A stretch of DNA of 64,000 bases from Gordonia effusa NBRC 100432 (GCF_000241305.1 NZ_BAEH01000091.1:1-64000), one strand, 5' to 3'. Positions 28,906 to 37,676 are shown, counted from the first letter of the stretch. A program made the numbers and translations. Notes: generated by a model not told the origin, from the sequence alone.

Positions 28906-28919
28906 GAGAACGTGTTCTA
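28906..28919. promoter_or_regulatory. KstR-like operator upstream of kshB
   Basis: GAGAACGTGTTCTA matches TnnAACnnGTTnnA except the first base (G for T). It lies between the mftR stop and the kshB start. Confidence 0.7.
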
Positions 28920-28983
28920 GTTTCTAGATTAGCCTACCCGAACGCGACGTCGAAACTCCCCGACGGTCACGTCTCGGATTGGG

Positions 28984-29607
28984 TTAGCCGAGGGCAGCGA
29001 CTCCCTCCGACAGCGTACGACCTCCCGCGATCAGCAGGGCGTTGAGATCGACGTCAGGGGAGGCGAGCCACTGCTCATATGCCGCCAGTGCGGTGCCGAG
29101 TGTCATCCAGGCGATGGTCTGTGGAAGTGGGGAGTTGGCGTCGACGTCGAGTCGCCGCGCGCAGAATTGTGCGATGACCTGACGCCACTCGGCATACATG
29201 AGCATCGAATGTGCTTGTAGCGCAGGAACTCCCAGCAGAAGCGACATCCGTCGCCGATGCCGGGGCAGTTCGGTGCCGGGAACGCTGTTGAAGTCGACGA
29301 GGGCGCGCTGGAGTGCATCAGCGATCGTCAGGTCGGCCGGTATGGCGTCGAGGAGGGTGCGTAGCTCGTCGAGGTAGATGTCGAAGTCGCCCCATGCGAT
29401 GGCGTTCTTCGAGGGGTAATAGCGGAAGACTGTGCGGCGGGCGATTCCGGCGGCGGCCGCGATGTCATCGACGCTGGTGTCATCGAAGCCATCGCGCGCG
29501 AACAGGTCAATGGCGACATCGGAGATGTGGGTCATCGTCGTGATGCGCTTCCTCCCGACCGAGCCGGTGCGCGACTCCGGCGAAACATGCTGGTCATTGA
29601 CGGGCAC
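28984..29607 (-). CDS. mftR: Mycofactocin system TetR-type regulator
   Basis: 207 residues from the GTG at 29607, which has AAGGA upstream; the track-length ORF to 29676 would cover the promoter. The TetR helix-turn-helix is MTHISDVAIDLFARDGFDDTSVDDIAAAAGIARRTVFRYYPSKNAI, and the preceding SVGRKRITT resembles MftR N-termini. MftR represses the mft cluster and responds to acyl-CoA in mycobacteria (established for the family). Divergent from mftA, with an inverted repeat between them. Confidence 0.92.
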   Translation of the reverse strand: MPVNDQHVSPESRTGSVGRKRITTMTHISDVAIDLFARDGFDDTSVDDIAAAAGIARRTVFRYYPSKNAIAWGDFDIYLDELRTLLDAIPADLTIADALQRALVDFNSVPGTELPRHRRRMSLLLGVPALQAHSMLMYAEWRQVIAQFCARRLDVDANSPLPQTIAWMTLGTALAAYEQWLASPDVDLNALLIAGGRTLSEGVAALG

Positions 29608-29675
29608 CAGGTGTGTCCTTCCCCTAGTTTTCAACCAATTGTGACGCAGGTCTAGCTTTTGTGCACTCAGTGCCA

Positions 29676-29706
29676 TTATAGTCTCTGGTGATCCACATCA
29701 CTATAA
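29676..29706. promoter_or_regulatory. Inverted repeat in the mftR-mftA region, candidate MftR operator
   Basis: TTATAGT (29676-29682) and ACTATAA (29700-29706) are perfect 7-bp arms, with GTGAT-CCAC-ATCAC nested inside (29688-29701). It ends 19 bp before the mftA start, where a bound repressor would block transcription. Confidence 0.6.
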
Positions 29707-29725
29707 GGAACCAGGAGGTTGGATC

Positions 29726-29821
29726 ATGGCAGATCACGCGGCAGAGGTTGTCGAAACCGAACTCGTCGGCGAGTCCCTCGTCGAAGAGGTGTCGATCGAC
29801 GGGATGTGCGGGGTCTACTGA
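29726..29821 (+). CDS. mftA: Mycofactocin precursor peptide
   Basis: 31 codons. The peptide begins [20 protein letters not shown] and ends in the invariant IDGMCGVY; the terminal Val-Tyr dipeptide is the part that becomes mycofactocin. Shine-Dalgarno AGGAGG stands 9 bp before the ATG. The acidic leader (residues 1-23) is the presumed recognition region for MftB. The stop overlaps the mftB start (ATGA). The gene is short enough to be missed by automatic callers. Confidence 0.98.
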   Translation: MADHAAEVVETELVGESLVEEVSIDGMCGVY

Positions 29822-30219
29822 TGTCGTCCGCGACATCGGCCGCTCTCGGTGGCCGCGCTGCGGCGGCCACCGGGAGCGCTCCCACACCCAGTTCGGCGGT
29901 CGAGAAAACACCGCCCGCCGCAGCCGCATCGGGTTTCGACCCGGCGCTAGCCTGGCAACTCAACTCGAAAGTGGCCCTGCGCCCCGAACCGTTCGGCGCG
30001 CTGCTGTACCACTTCGGTACTCGGAAGCTGTCCTTCCTCAAAAATCTCACGGTGGTCGACATCGTCGGCTCGCTGGCCGAGCATTCCAGCGCCGACGCGG
30101 CCTTGTCGGCGGCCGGAATCAACGCCGCGCAGCGCCCGCTGTACCTACAAGCGCTTGGGGCACTTGCTGATTCGGGAATGATCGTGCGACATGCAGAACT
30201 AACGGAGGTACCCGCGTGA
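29821..30219 (+). CDS. mftB: Mycofactocin chaperone MftB
   Basis: 132 residues. The core from about residue 39 (FDPALAWQLNSKVALRPEPFGALLYHFGTRKLSFLKN ... GSLAEHSSADAALSA) is the RiPP-recognition element that holds MftA for MftC. The first ~38 residues are Ala/Ser/Pro-rich and look disordered, longer than I expect for the family; an internal start is possible, but ATGA coupling to mftA supports this one. It overlaps mftC by 4 bp. Confidence 0.95.
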   Translation: MSSATSAALGGRAAAATGSAPTPSSAVEKTPPAAAASGFDPALAWQLNSKVALRPEPFGALLYHFGTRKLSFLKNLTVVDIVGSLAEHSSADAALSAAGINAAQRPLYLQALGALADSGMIVRHAELTEVPA

Positions 30220-31451
30220 CTACCATCGAACGCCCGCGCACCGACGCGCCCGCCAAGGTCGGCCGGCTCGTCGACCAGTTCGAGAAGGGGCTCGACGCGC
30301 CGATCTGCCTCACCTGGGAACTGACCTACGCCTGCAACCTGTCCTGTGTGCACTGCCTGTCATCGTCGGGTAAACGTGACCCGCGCGAATTGTCCACCGA
30401 GCAGTGCAAGGCGATCATCGACGAGCTGCAGCGTATGCAGGTCTTCTATGTGAACATCGGCGGCGGAGAGCCGACCGTGCGCCCGGACTTCTGGGAGCTC
30501 GTTGACTACGCCACCAGCCACCAGGTGGGAGTTAAGTTCTCCACCAACGGATTACGCATCGACCGCGAGGTTGCGCAACGTCTAGCGGCATCGGATTATG
30601 TCGACGTGCAGATCTCGCTCGACGGTGCCACCGCCGAGGTCAACGACGCTGTGCGCGGTCGGGGATCCTTCGATATGGCAGTACGCGCGCTGGAAAATCT
30701 GCGTGACGCCGGGTTCGCCGACGCCAAGATCAGCGTCGTGATGACGCGCCACAACGTCGATCAGCTCGACGAGTTCAAGGCGCTCGCTGACCGCTACAAC
30801 GCCACCCTGCGCATCACCCGCCTACGTCCGTCGGGGCGCGGCGCTGACGTCTGGGACGACCTGCACCCGCGACCGGAGCAGCAACGCGCGTTGTACGAAT
30901 GGCTTGTCGCACACGGGGATCGAGTGCTGACCGGCGACTCGTTCTTTCATCTGTCCGCGTTCTCCGGAGATAGCGGCGGAGGAGCGCTGCCCGGCCTGAA
31001 CCTGTGTGGCGCGGGCCGCGTGGTGTGTCTGATCGACCCGGTGGGCGACGTGTACGCGTGCCCCTTCGCTATCCACGAAAACTTCCTCGCCGGAAATATC
31101 TTGTCCGACGGCGGATTCCGGGAAATCTGGCAGCGAAGCGACTTATTCACCGAATTGCGTGAACCACAGAGCGCCGGTGCATGCACCAAATGTAGCCACT
31201 TCGACGCCTGTCGCGGTGGCTGCATGGCCGCCAAATTCTTCACCGGCCTGCCACTCGACGGTCCCGATCCCGAATGCGTTCAGGGCTATGGAGAGCAGTT
31301 GCTTGCCGGTGAACGGTCGAAACCCACTGCGAACAAAGACCATTCGCGCGGCGTGCCACTCAAGTTGATGACTCGGCCGCCCTCCCGCGACTGCGACGAA
31401 AACCCGCTCGCCGGTTTCACCCCAACATCGTTGTCGATCACACCGGCCTAA
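30216..31451 (+). CDS. mftC: Mycofactocin radical SAM maturase
   Basis: 411 residues, GTG start. The SAM-cluster motif is C40-x3-C44-x2-C47 in LTYACNLSCVHCLSS. The C-terminal SPASM region supplies auxiliary-cluster cysteines (LNLCGAGRVVC, YACPF, ACTKCSHFDACRGGCMAAKF, PECVQGY). MftC decarboxylates the MftA C-terminal Tyr and forms the Val-Tyr crosslink. Translationally coupled to mftB. Confidence 0.98.
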   Translation: MTTIERPRTDAPAKVGRLVDQFEKGLDAPICLTWELTYACNLSCVHCLSSSGKRDPRELSTEQCKAIIDELQRMQVFYVNIGGGEPTVRPDFWELVDYATSHQVGVKFSTNGLRIDREVAQRLAASDYVDVQISLDGATAEVNDAVRGRGSFDMAVRALENLRDAGFADAKISVVMTRHNVDQLDEFKALADRYNATLRITRLRPSGRGADVWDDLHPRPEQQRALYEWLVAHGDRVLTGDSFFHLSAFSGDSGGGALPGLNLCGAGRVVCLIDPVGDVYACPFAIHENFLAGNILSDGGFREIWQRSDLFTELREPQSAGACTKCSHFDACRGGCMAAKFFTGLPLDGPDPECVQGYGEQLLAGERSKPTANKDHSRGVPLKLMTRPPSRDCDENPLAGFTPTSLSITPA

Positions 31452-31508
31452 TCGCATTGCCTGTTCGCCTCAGAGCGCGATCAGAAGTACCAGAGGAGTA
31501 GTAACACC

Positions 31509-32726
31509 ATGTCCAAATTCGCCGAGCTATTGGAGCAGAATCCCTGGCGCCGCAACCCGTGGTTCGAGACTGTTCTCGAGGCGCAGCGTCGGGCAAAGAA
31601 GCGTCTGCCCAAGTCGGTCTACTCTTCGCTGATAGCGGGAACTCAGGAAGGTGTAACGATCCACGACAATGTGGAAGCGTTCTCCGAGGTCGGTTTCGCA
31701 CCGCACGTCGTCGGGGCTACGCCCGAGCGTGATCTCGCCACTTCGGTTATGGGACAAGATATCTCGTTCCCGGTCATGATCTCGCCGACCGGCGTGCAGG
31801 CCGTCGATCCCGATGGTGAAGTCGCCGTCGCGCGGGCGGCAGCGGCGCGCGGCACAGCGATGGGGCTGTCGAGTTTCGCGTCCAAGCCGGTCGAAGAAGT
31901 CACCGCGGTGAACAACCAGATCTTCTTCCAGATCTATTGGCTGGGTAGCCGCGAACAGATCCTTGATCGCGCGCGCCGCGCCCGTGAGGCGGGCTGCAAG
32001 GGGCTGATCGTGACCACCGATTGGGTGTTCAACACCGGCCGTGACTGGGGCAGTCCGGAGATCCCGGAGAAGGTCGACCTGCGTGCGCTGGCGAAACTCG
32101 CGCCGGAGATTGTTACCAAGCCGAGGTATGCGATGGACTGGATTCGTGACGGCAAGATTCTGATCCCGGATCTATCCGCCCCCAATCTGGTCGAAAAGGG
32201 TGAACAGGGGCCTACGTTTTTTGGTGCCTATGGGCAGTGGATGGGAACTCCGCCGCCCACCTGGGAGGACCTGGAGTGGCTGCGCAAGGAATGGGGCGGG
32301 CCGTTTATGGTCAAGGGAATCACCCGCCTCGACGATGCTAAGCGCGCGGTCGACATCGGCGCGACGGCCATCTCGGTGTCCAATCATGGTGGAAATAACC
32401 TCGATGGAACTCCAGCGACGATCCGCGTGCTTGGTCCGATCGCCGACGCCGTCGGAGGCGACGTCGAGGTTCTGCTCGACGGCGGCATCCGTCGCGGCAG
32501 CGACGTGGTGAAGGCACTTGCGTTGGGCGCCAAGGCCGTAATGATCGGCCGCGCGTATTTATGGGGTCTTGCCGCGAACGGGCAGACCGGCGTCGAGAAT
32601 GTGTTGGATTTGCTGCGAATGGGGATCGATTCGTCGTTGATGGGTTTGGGGCGATCGAGCGTGCACGAGTTGTCGCGTGACGATCTGCTCATCCCGCACG
32701 GGTTCGAGCGCAGCTTCGGGGGATAG
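31509..32726 (+). CDS. mftD: Mycofactocin-pathway FMN dehydrogenase
   Basis: 405 residues of the FMN-dependent alpha-hydroxy-acid dehydrogenase family: SPTGVQAVDPDGEVAVARAAAARGTAMGLSSFAS, FQIYWLGSR, VKGITRLDDAKRAVDIGATAISVSNHGGNNLDG with the catalytic His, and DGGIRRGSDVVKALALGAKAVMIGRAYLWG for phosphate binding. MftD oxidatively deaminates AHDP to the redox-active product. Strong AGGAG Shine-Dalgarno, 57 bp after mftC. Confidence 0.96.
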   Translation: MSKFAELLEQNPWRRNPWFETVLEAQRRAKKRLPKSVYSSLIAGTQEGVTIHDNVEAFSEVGFAPHVVGATPERDLATSVMGQDISFPVMISPTGVQAVDPDGEVAVARAAAARGTAMGLSSFASKPVEEVTAVNNQIFFQIYWLGSREQILDRARRAREAGCKGLIVTTDWVFNTGRDWGSPEIPEKVDLRALAKLAPEIVTKPRYAMDWIRDGKILIPDLSAPNLVEKGEQGPTFFGAYGQWMGTPPPTWEDLEWLRKEWGGPFMVKGITRLDDAKRAVDIGATAISVSNHGGNNLDGTPATIRVLGPIADAVGGDVEVLLDGGIRRGSDVVKALALGAKAVMIGRAYLWGLAANGQTGVENVLDLLRMGIDSSLMGLGRSSVHELSRDDLLIPHGFERSFGG

Positions 32727-32747
32727 CGCCCGGGCGCCCGTCTCTTT

Positions 32748-32820
32748 CGCAAACCCGACTCGCGAGGACATTCCCGACCCGGAAACTGGGTCGGGAATGT
32801 CCGGCAGGGTCGGGTTTGCG
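32748..32820. repeat. Nested palindrome between mftD and the SDR gene
   Basis: Outer arms CGCAAACCCGAC (32748-32759) and GTCGGGTTTGCG (32809-32820) and inner arms GACATTCCCGACCC (32767-32780) and GGGTCGGGAATGTC (32788-32801) are all perfect. No T-tract. It could separate mftD from the SDR transcript. Confidence 0.85.
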
Positions 32821-32833
32821 CGTAGGCGACCAC

Positions 32834-32847
32834 TAGAACGTGTTACA
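32834..32847. promoter_or_regulatory. KstR-type operator upstream of the mycofactocin SDR
   Basis: TAGAACGTGTTACA matches TnnAACnnGTTnnA completely; 32 bp before the SDR start. Confidence 0.75.
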
Positions 32848-32879
32848 GTTTTGGGTAACTCGTCTGTTGGGAGAAGCGC

Positions 32880-33680
32880 ATGGGAACGTTCGACGGCCAG
32901 GTCGTTTACATCACCGGCATCGCGCGTGGGCAAGGTCGTAACCACGCGATTCGCTTTGCCGGTGAGGGTGCGTCGATTATCGGGATGGATATCGCCGGCC
33001 CGATTGTGGACCATGCCACTTACCCGTCGGCTACTCCCGACGACCTCGCCGAAACCATCCGACTGGTCGAGGAGGCTGGCGGCAAAATTCTTGCGCGCCA
33101 AGGAGATACGCGCGATCTGGCGTTCCAGACGCAACTCATCGCCGACGGGGTCGAGCAGTTTGGGCGACTGGACCATGTGGTCGCGAATGCCGGCGTCCTT
33201 TCCTGGGGACTCACCTGGGAGCTATCGGAGGAACAATTCACCGACGTCATCGACGTCAACCTGATTGGCACCTGGAAGACGCTCAAAGCTGCCATCCCGG
33301 CGATGCTGGAGGCTGGGAATGGTGGATCGATCACGGTGATCAGTTCGGTCGCCGGACTCAAGGCGATGCCGGTGCAGTCGGGGTACGCGGCGTCCAAATT
33401 CGGCCTGCGCGGGCTGGCTCAAACCGTCGCGAAAGAGTTGGGCAACAAGAGGATTCGTGTCAATACCGTTCACCCCTACGCGGTGAACACGCCAATGGGC
33501 GTCCAAGACACCACGGCGTTCAAAGTTTTCGAGGAGCACGGCCGCCACTTCCCATCGCTGATGGACCACTATCCGGTGGCCAGCGTCGACGATCTTAGCG
33601 ACGCGGTGTTGTATCTGGCGACGGCGAAGGCAGTGACCGGAGCGGAGTTCCAGATCGATATGGGCAGCTCGAAAGTCTAG
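32880..33680 (+). CDS. Mycofactocin-dependent SDR oxidoreductase
   Basis: 266 residues. The nucleotide loop TGIARGQGRNHAIRFAGEGASIIGMDI carries the insertion and ARGQGRxHA signature of SDRs that hold NAD without exchanging it and pass electrons to mycofactocin. NAGV, ISSVAG and YAASKFG complete the catalytic set. KstR-type control predicts a sterol- or side-chain-derived alcohol as substrate (inference). A mycobacterial homologue lies in the same interval between tuf and the mft genes. Confidence 0.95.
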   Translation: MGTFDGQVVYITGIARGQGRNHAIRFAGEGASIIGMDIAGPIVDHATYPSATPDDLAETIRLVEEAGGKILARQGDTRDLAFQTQLIADGVEQFGRLDHVVANAGVLSWGLTWELSEEQFTDVIDVNLIGTWKTLKAAIPAMLEAGNGGSITVISSVAGLKAMPVQSGYAASKFGLRGLAQTVAKELGNKRIRVNTVHPYAVNTPMGVQDTTAFKVFEEHGRHFPSLMDHYPVASVDDLSDAVLYLATAKAVTGAEFQIDMGSSKV

Positions 33681-33783
33681 GTTTACGCGCCGCGATCGCT
33701 GATACTGATGATTTTGACTGGGCGGCGCTGGCGATCTCGCCCGCCGATTTGGACCTCGCACCGATCGTCGCTCAGGTAAAGGG

Positions 33784-33867
33784 TCGCTCGCCTCGAACGT
33801 GAATTTCTGTCCCCCTCAACGGCATCTGAGGGCATATTGCCCTTCGACCGCGCTGAGGGGGACGGAA
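33784..33867. repeat. 84-bp palindromic unit, first copy
   Basis: Contains GTCCCCCTCA and TGAGGGGGAC as outer arms and GGGCATATTGCCC as the core. It differs at only a few bases from the copy at 34085-34168, in the same orientation, and is related to 6622-6699. Confidence 0.93.
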
Positions 33868-33938
33868 TTCCCGCTACGCCGCTGATGTTTACGGCTGACA
33901 CAGTCGATTCGGTTCCGTTCGTGGGGCAGTGGTTGCGG

Positions 33939-34061
33939 GGTCTCGATACACCTCGTCGCTAGCGCTCCTCGGCACTCGACCATCGGTGAATTCTCGTCGC
34001 TTGCGCTCCTTGGCCCTGGACCATCGGTGAATCGCCACTAGCGAACCCTCGGCACTCGACC
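33939..34061 (-). repeat. Three reverse-orientation GGTCGAG repeat units
   Basis: Units 33939-33981, 33982-34022 and 34023-34061. The first is the full GGTCTCGATACACCTCGTCG form; the next two replace its left half with ATCGGTGAAT and are degraded. They end in ACTCGACC or TGGACC. Confidence 0.85.
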
Positions 34062-34084
34062 AACCAGGGATGCTGCCGAGCGGA

Positions 34085-34168
34085 TCGCTCGCCTCGAACG
34101 TGAATTTCCGTCCCCCTCAACGGCATCCGAGGGCATATTGCCCTTCGACCGCGCTGAGGGGGACGGAA
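34085..34168. repeat. 84-bp palindromic unit, second copy
   Basis: Direct repeat of 33784-33867. Here the outer arms are a perfect 16 bp (ATTTCCGTCCCCCTCA and its complement) around the GGGCATATTGCCC core. It ends 29 bp before the CoA-transferase stop codon. Confidence 0.93.
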
Positions 34169-34196
34169 ATGTTGTCGTAGCCGTCGAAAAGGAAAT

Positions 34197-35309
34197 TCAG
34201 TCTTGCCAGACTGTCGCCGGGTCGGTGGCGACGCGGGCCGGGCCCGTCGGGGTCTCGGTGGCCGATCGGGAGAAGCGGGGCGCCACCTGCGCCTGCATGA
34301 CCCCATCGATCTCGACCAGGGTGCCGCGCGCGGCGAGGTGAGGATCGGAGGGGGCCTCGGTGAAATCGAGGATGCCCGAGGTGCATGCATCGGTGCCGTC
34401 GAAGATGGCCGACCATTCATCGCGCGTCTTGGTCTTGAACTTGTCGATAAAGATCTGCTTCAACTCGCCCCAGCGTCCAAAGTCGTTCTGCGACGGGATA
34501 TCTGCGTCGGTGAGGTCGAGACCCTTGAGGAGTTCGGCGTAGAACTGCGGCTCGATGGCGCCGACCGCCATGTACTTGCCGTCGGAGGTCTCGTACACCT
34601 CGTAGTAGGGGGCGCCGGTGTCGAGCAGGTTGACGCCTCGACGATCCTGCCACAGACCGGTGCCGCGGAAGGCCCACATCATCTGACCGAGTACCGATGC
34701 GCCGTCGACCATAGCGGCATCGACGACCTGTCCTTTGCCAGACGTCTGCCGCTCGATGATTGCGGCAAGGATGCCGAAGACCAGGAACATCGAACCGCCG
34801 CCGAAGTCGCCGACGAAGTTCAGTGGGGGTGTCGGCTTCTCGTCGCTACGGCCGATCGCGTGCAGCATGCCGGTAAGCGAGATGTAGTTCATATCGTGTC
34901 CGGCAAGGTTGGCACGTGGGCCTTCCTGGCCCCAGCCGGTCATCCGACCGTAAATCAGTCCCGGGTTGACCGCGGTCAAGTCGTCGGGGCCAAATCCCAA
35001 GCGTTCCATGACACCTGGCCGAAAACCCTCGATGATGGCATCAGCTTTCGAGATGAGATTGAGGATGGTTTCCCGGTCCGCGGGGTTCTTCAGATTGGCT
35101 TCGACCACGCGCCGACCGCGGAGCAGAGCGTCCGCGTTGCGTCCTTCGGCGGGGAGCGTGCCCGGGCGCTGGACGCGGATGACGTCGGCACCTAAGTCGG
35201 CGAGGAGCATCGCGGCGTGCGGTCCCGGCCCGATGCCGGCGAACTCGATGACGCGCACGTTATGCAACGGCCCTTTGCGGCCGGAGTCCGCACGGTTCGG
35301 ACTGGTCAT
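34197..35309 (-). CDS. CaiB/BaiF-type CoA-transferase (class III) or alpha-methylacyl-CoA racemase
   Basis: 370 residues of the class III family: [33 protein letters not shown] at the N-terminus, [67 protein letters not shown] with the catalytic-type Asp in AGHDMNY, and GGGSMF. Racemases use His/Asp at these positions, CoA-transferases Asp. The His before Asp and the sterol-linked setting favour an AMACR-like racemase acting on side-chain acyl-CoA, but this is inference. It lies in reverse between the SDR gene and mftE. Confidence 0.9.
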   Translation of the reverse strand: MTSPNRADSGRKGPLHNVRVIEFAGIGPGPHAAMLLADLGADVIRVQRPGTLPAEGRNADALLRGRRVVEANLKNPADRETILNLISKADAIIEGFRPGVMERLGFGPDDLTAVNPGLIYGRMTGWGQEGPRANLAGHDMNYISLTGMLHAIGRSDEKPTPPLNFVGDFGGGSMFLVFGILAAIIERQTSGKGQVVDAAMVDGASVLGQMMWAFRGTGLWQDRRGVNLLDTGAPYYEVYETSDGKYMAVGAIEPQFYAELLKGLDLTDADIPSQNDFGRWGELKQIFIDKFKTKTRDEWSAIFDGTDACTSGILDFTEAPSDPHLAARGTLVEIDGVMQAQVAPRFSRSATETPTGPARVATDPATVWQD

Positions 35310-35535
35310 TCTTCAAGCCTCCTGGTCTGAGCTGCCCGCCTGGCGCAGCCCCGCACAACGCGGGGGAAGTGTCGAAAGCGTGGTCGCTATCACAATCCGC
35401 ATCCAGCATGGCACAACCGATCGAGCGCTCGTACAACCGGCCCTGGGCGGTATGCACAAGACTTTTGCCGCGGTGACGTGGATTCGCCTGATTTTGGGGT
35501 TAACACCGTCGAGTGAACTGACTACAGTGGTGCGA

Positions 35536-36246
35536 ATGACACGTTCGGCGCAGCTGGGTCATCGCACCTGGCCTGAGTTCGACGGTGCAGGGGTCGTCGT
35601 ACTGGTACCGATCGGTGCGACAGAGCAGCATGGGGAACATCTCCCACTCTCCACCGATACTCAGGTAGCGCAAGCTGTCGCCGACGCTGTGGTTGCTGAT
35701 GCTCAACTAGATTCGCTCGTGGTCGCGCCGGCCATCAATTACGGGGCCAGCGGCGAGCACGAAGGATTTCCCGGCACAATTTCGGTTGGCCGGGACGCGC
35801 TTAGTTTGATGCTCGTCGAATATGGCCGCAGCGTGTGCCGGTGGGCCTCGCGAGTGGTCTTCGTCAACGGTCATGGGGGAAATGTGCCGACACTGATCGA
35901 CGCGGTGGGTCGACTCCGCTACGAGGGCCGCGACGTCGCATGGTTCCCGTGTGCTCCCGCGCGTGGTGACGCCCACGCGGGACGTACCGAGACGTCGCTG
36001 TTGCTGGCTATCTCACCGGCACTGGTGGTAACTGAGCGCGCTCGCGCCGGCAATACGACGCCGATCACTGATTTGATGAAAGATATTGCGCAACAGGGGA
36101 TTTGTGCAGTCAGTCCGAATGGTGTGCTCGGTGACCCGGCCGGGGCGAATGAAGCCGAAGGCCGTCAATTGATCGCCGGCATGACCGGCGCGCTGTCTCG
36201 TCGCCTGGACGCTTGGCAGATTGACGACCGGGGCATGCTCGCATGA
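35536..36246 (+). CDS. mftE: Mycofactocin precursor peptide peptidase
   Basis: 236 residues of the creatininase family. Metal-ligand motifs: PIGATEQHGEHLPLSTDTQVA (Glu, His, Asp), VFVNGHGGN (His) and HAGRTETSLLL (Glu). MftE releases the cyclised C-terminal dipeptide from modified MftA to give AHDP. I start at the ATG at 35536; longer frames upstream run antisense over the CoA-transferase gene. Overlaps mftF by 4 bp. Confidence 0.95.
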   Translation: MTRSAQLGHRTWPEFDGAGVVVLVPIGATEQHGEHLPLSTDTQVAQAVADAVVADAQLDSLVVAPAINYGASGEHEGFPGTISVGRDALSLMLVEYGRSVCRWASRVVFVNGHGGNVPTLIDAVGRLRYEGRDVAWFPCAPARGDAHAGRTETSLLLAISPALVVTERARAGNTTPITDLMKDIAQQGICAVSPNGVLGDPAGANEAEGRQLIAGMTGALSRRLDAWQIDDRGMLA

Positions 36247-37673
36247 CGGCGGTGGCGGGGTCGACACCCGACGTCGATGAGACGGACACTACCGAACTGC
36301 CCAACGGCTTTCAGGTGCAGATCGACTCGGCGTGCGTGCGTGGCGATCTGCGGTATCTCGTCGGCGGTTCCCCGACGCGCCTGCTCCGGATGAGCGACCG
36401 CGCCTTGGGGATGACGTCGGCAGATGGCCGCATCGAAGTCTGCGACGTTGCCACCCGCCAGCTCGCGCGCACCTTACTCGCGTCCGGGATCGCGAATCCG
36501 CGCCCGATGTTCGGCCCGTCGAGTGATCAGGTGACAGTGGTAATTCCGGTGCGCGACAACCAATCCGGCGTCGACCGTCTAATCGCCGCGCTGCCAGCCG
36601 ACACCCAGGCCATCGTCGTCGACGACGCGTCGGATGTGCCGATCACGGCAGACCGGCCTGGCGTCCGGGTGCTGCGTCTCTCGGCGAATCGTGGTCCGGC
36701 GGCAGCGCGCAACGCTGGCGCGGCTGCCGCGACGACCGACTTCGTAGCGTTTCTCGACTCCGACGTGGTGCCGTCGACGGACTGGCTGACCATGTTGATG
36801 GGGCATTTTTCCGATCCGTTGGTGGCCATCGTCGCGCCCCGCATTGTCGGGTTACGTCGGAACGCTCGGTCGCCGGTCGAGCGTTACGAGAATGGGTACT
36901 CGTCGCTCGACATGGGGCCGCAGGAGGGGGCGGTTATCCCCGGAACTCGCGTCCCGTATGTGCCGAGTGCGGCAATGATCGTGCGCCGCAACGCATTTGC
37001 GGGGTTTGACGAGTCGATGCGGGTGGCCGAGGACGTCGACCTGTGTTGGCGGACTCACCAAGCTGGACAACTGATCCGCTACGACCCGGTGGCAACGGTG
37101 GCACACGATCATCGCACCACCCTCCGCGCGGTACTCGACCGTCGCCGTTTCTACGGCACCGGTGCGGCGTCGCTGGCGCAGCGCCACGATGATTTGGCCG
37201 CGCCGGTAGTCATGCGCATACCGCTCGCGCTCGCTGTCGTCGCGCTGCTTTCGCGTACCCGGATCGGTCTGGCGATCGCGGTCTTCTGCATCGCCCAGAT
37301 GAGTTGGCGGCTACGGCGTCGATTAGGTGAACTGCCCTCGGGTGAGTTGGTGACAGCCGAGATGATGAGCAAGGCAATCGGTTTCGGATTGCTCCAGACC
37401 GCCGGCGCCGTCTGTCGCCACTATTGGCCGGTGAGTGTCGCCGGCGCGCTGGTCTCCAGCAGGTTCAGGTTGTTGGTTCTTCAGATCGCCGTTGCCGAGT
37501 CGCTGACGTTGTGGATTCGGTCGGCGCTGGTCGAAGACCATGCACCGACCGTCGGACCGCTGACCTACTTCGTGTTGCATCGGCTCGACGACCTCGCATA
37601 CGGCGCCGGGCTGTGGCAGGGCGCCGCTCGTGCAGGTGACTTCTCCGCGCTTCGACCGCAACTGATTCCATAG
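36243..37673 (+). CDS. mftF: Mycofactocin glycosyltransferase
   Basis: 476 residues. GT2 domain from about residue 98: VTVVIPVRDNQSGVDRL, VVDDASDVPI, GPAAARNAGAAAATTDFVAFLDSDVVPSTDW with the DxD-type motif, then PSAAMIVRRNAFAGFDESMRVAEDVDLCWR. C-terminal hydrophobic segments suggest membrane association. MftF adds beta-1,4-linked glucose units to the cofactor. Translationally coupled to mftE and 3 bp from mftG. Confidence 0.96.
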   Translation: MTAVAGSTPDVDETDTTELPNGFQVQIDSACVRGDLRYLVGGSPTRLLRMSDRALGMTSADGRIEVCDVATRQLARTLLASGIANPRPMFGPSSDQVTVVIPVRDNQSGVDRLIAALPADTQAIVVDDASDVPITADRPGVRVLRLSANRGPAAARNAGAAAATTDFVAFLDSDVVPSTDWLTMLMGHFSDPLVAIVAPRIVGLRRNARSPVERYENGYSSLDMGPQEGAVIPGTRVPYVPSAAMIVRRNAFAGFDESMRVAEDVDLCWRTHQAGQLIRYDPVATVAHDHRTTLRAVLDRRRFYGTGAASLAQRHDDLAAPVVMRIPLALAVVALLSRTRIGLAIAVFCIAQMSWRLRRRLGELPSGELVTAEMMSKAIGFGLLQTAGAVCRHYWPVSVAGALVSSRFRLLVLQIAVAESLTLWIRSALVEDHAPTVGPLTYFVLHRLDDLAYGAGLWQGAARAGDFSALRPQLIP

Positions 37674-37676
37674 CGC

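Larger units (their letters stand above)
33681..34196. other. Repeat-filled intergenic region between SDR and CoA-transferase genes
   Basis: 516 bp between convergent genes, with no convincing ORF. It contains an 84-bp palindromic unit, a three-unit GGTCGAG array in reverse orientation and a second copy of the 84-bp unit, in that order. Confidence 0.8.

Noticed and set aside
28984-29676. mftR starting at 29676
   Set aside because: The extra 23 residues would be encoded by the mftA promoter region; GTG 29607 has a Shine-Dalgarno and the family-like N-terminus.
34203-35195. 330-residue plus-strand ORF opposite the CoA-transferase gene
   Set aside because: A mirror ORF without domains; the reverse strand has the full CaiB pattern.
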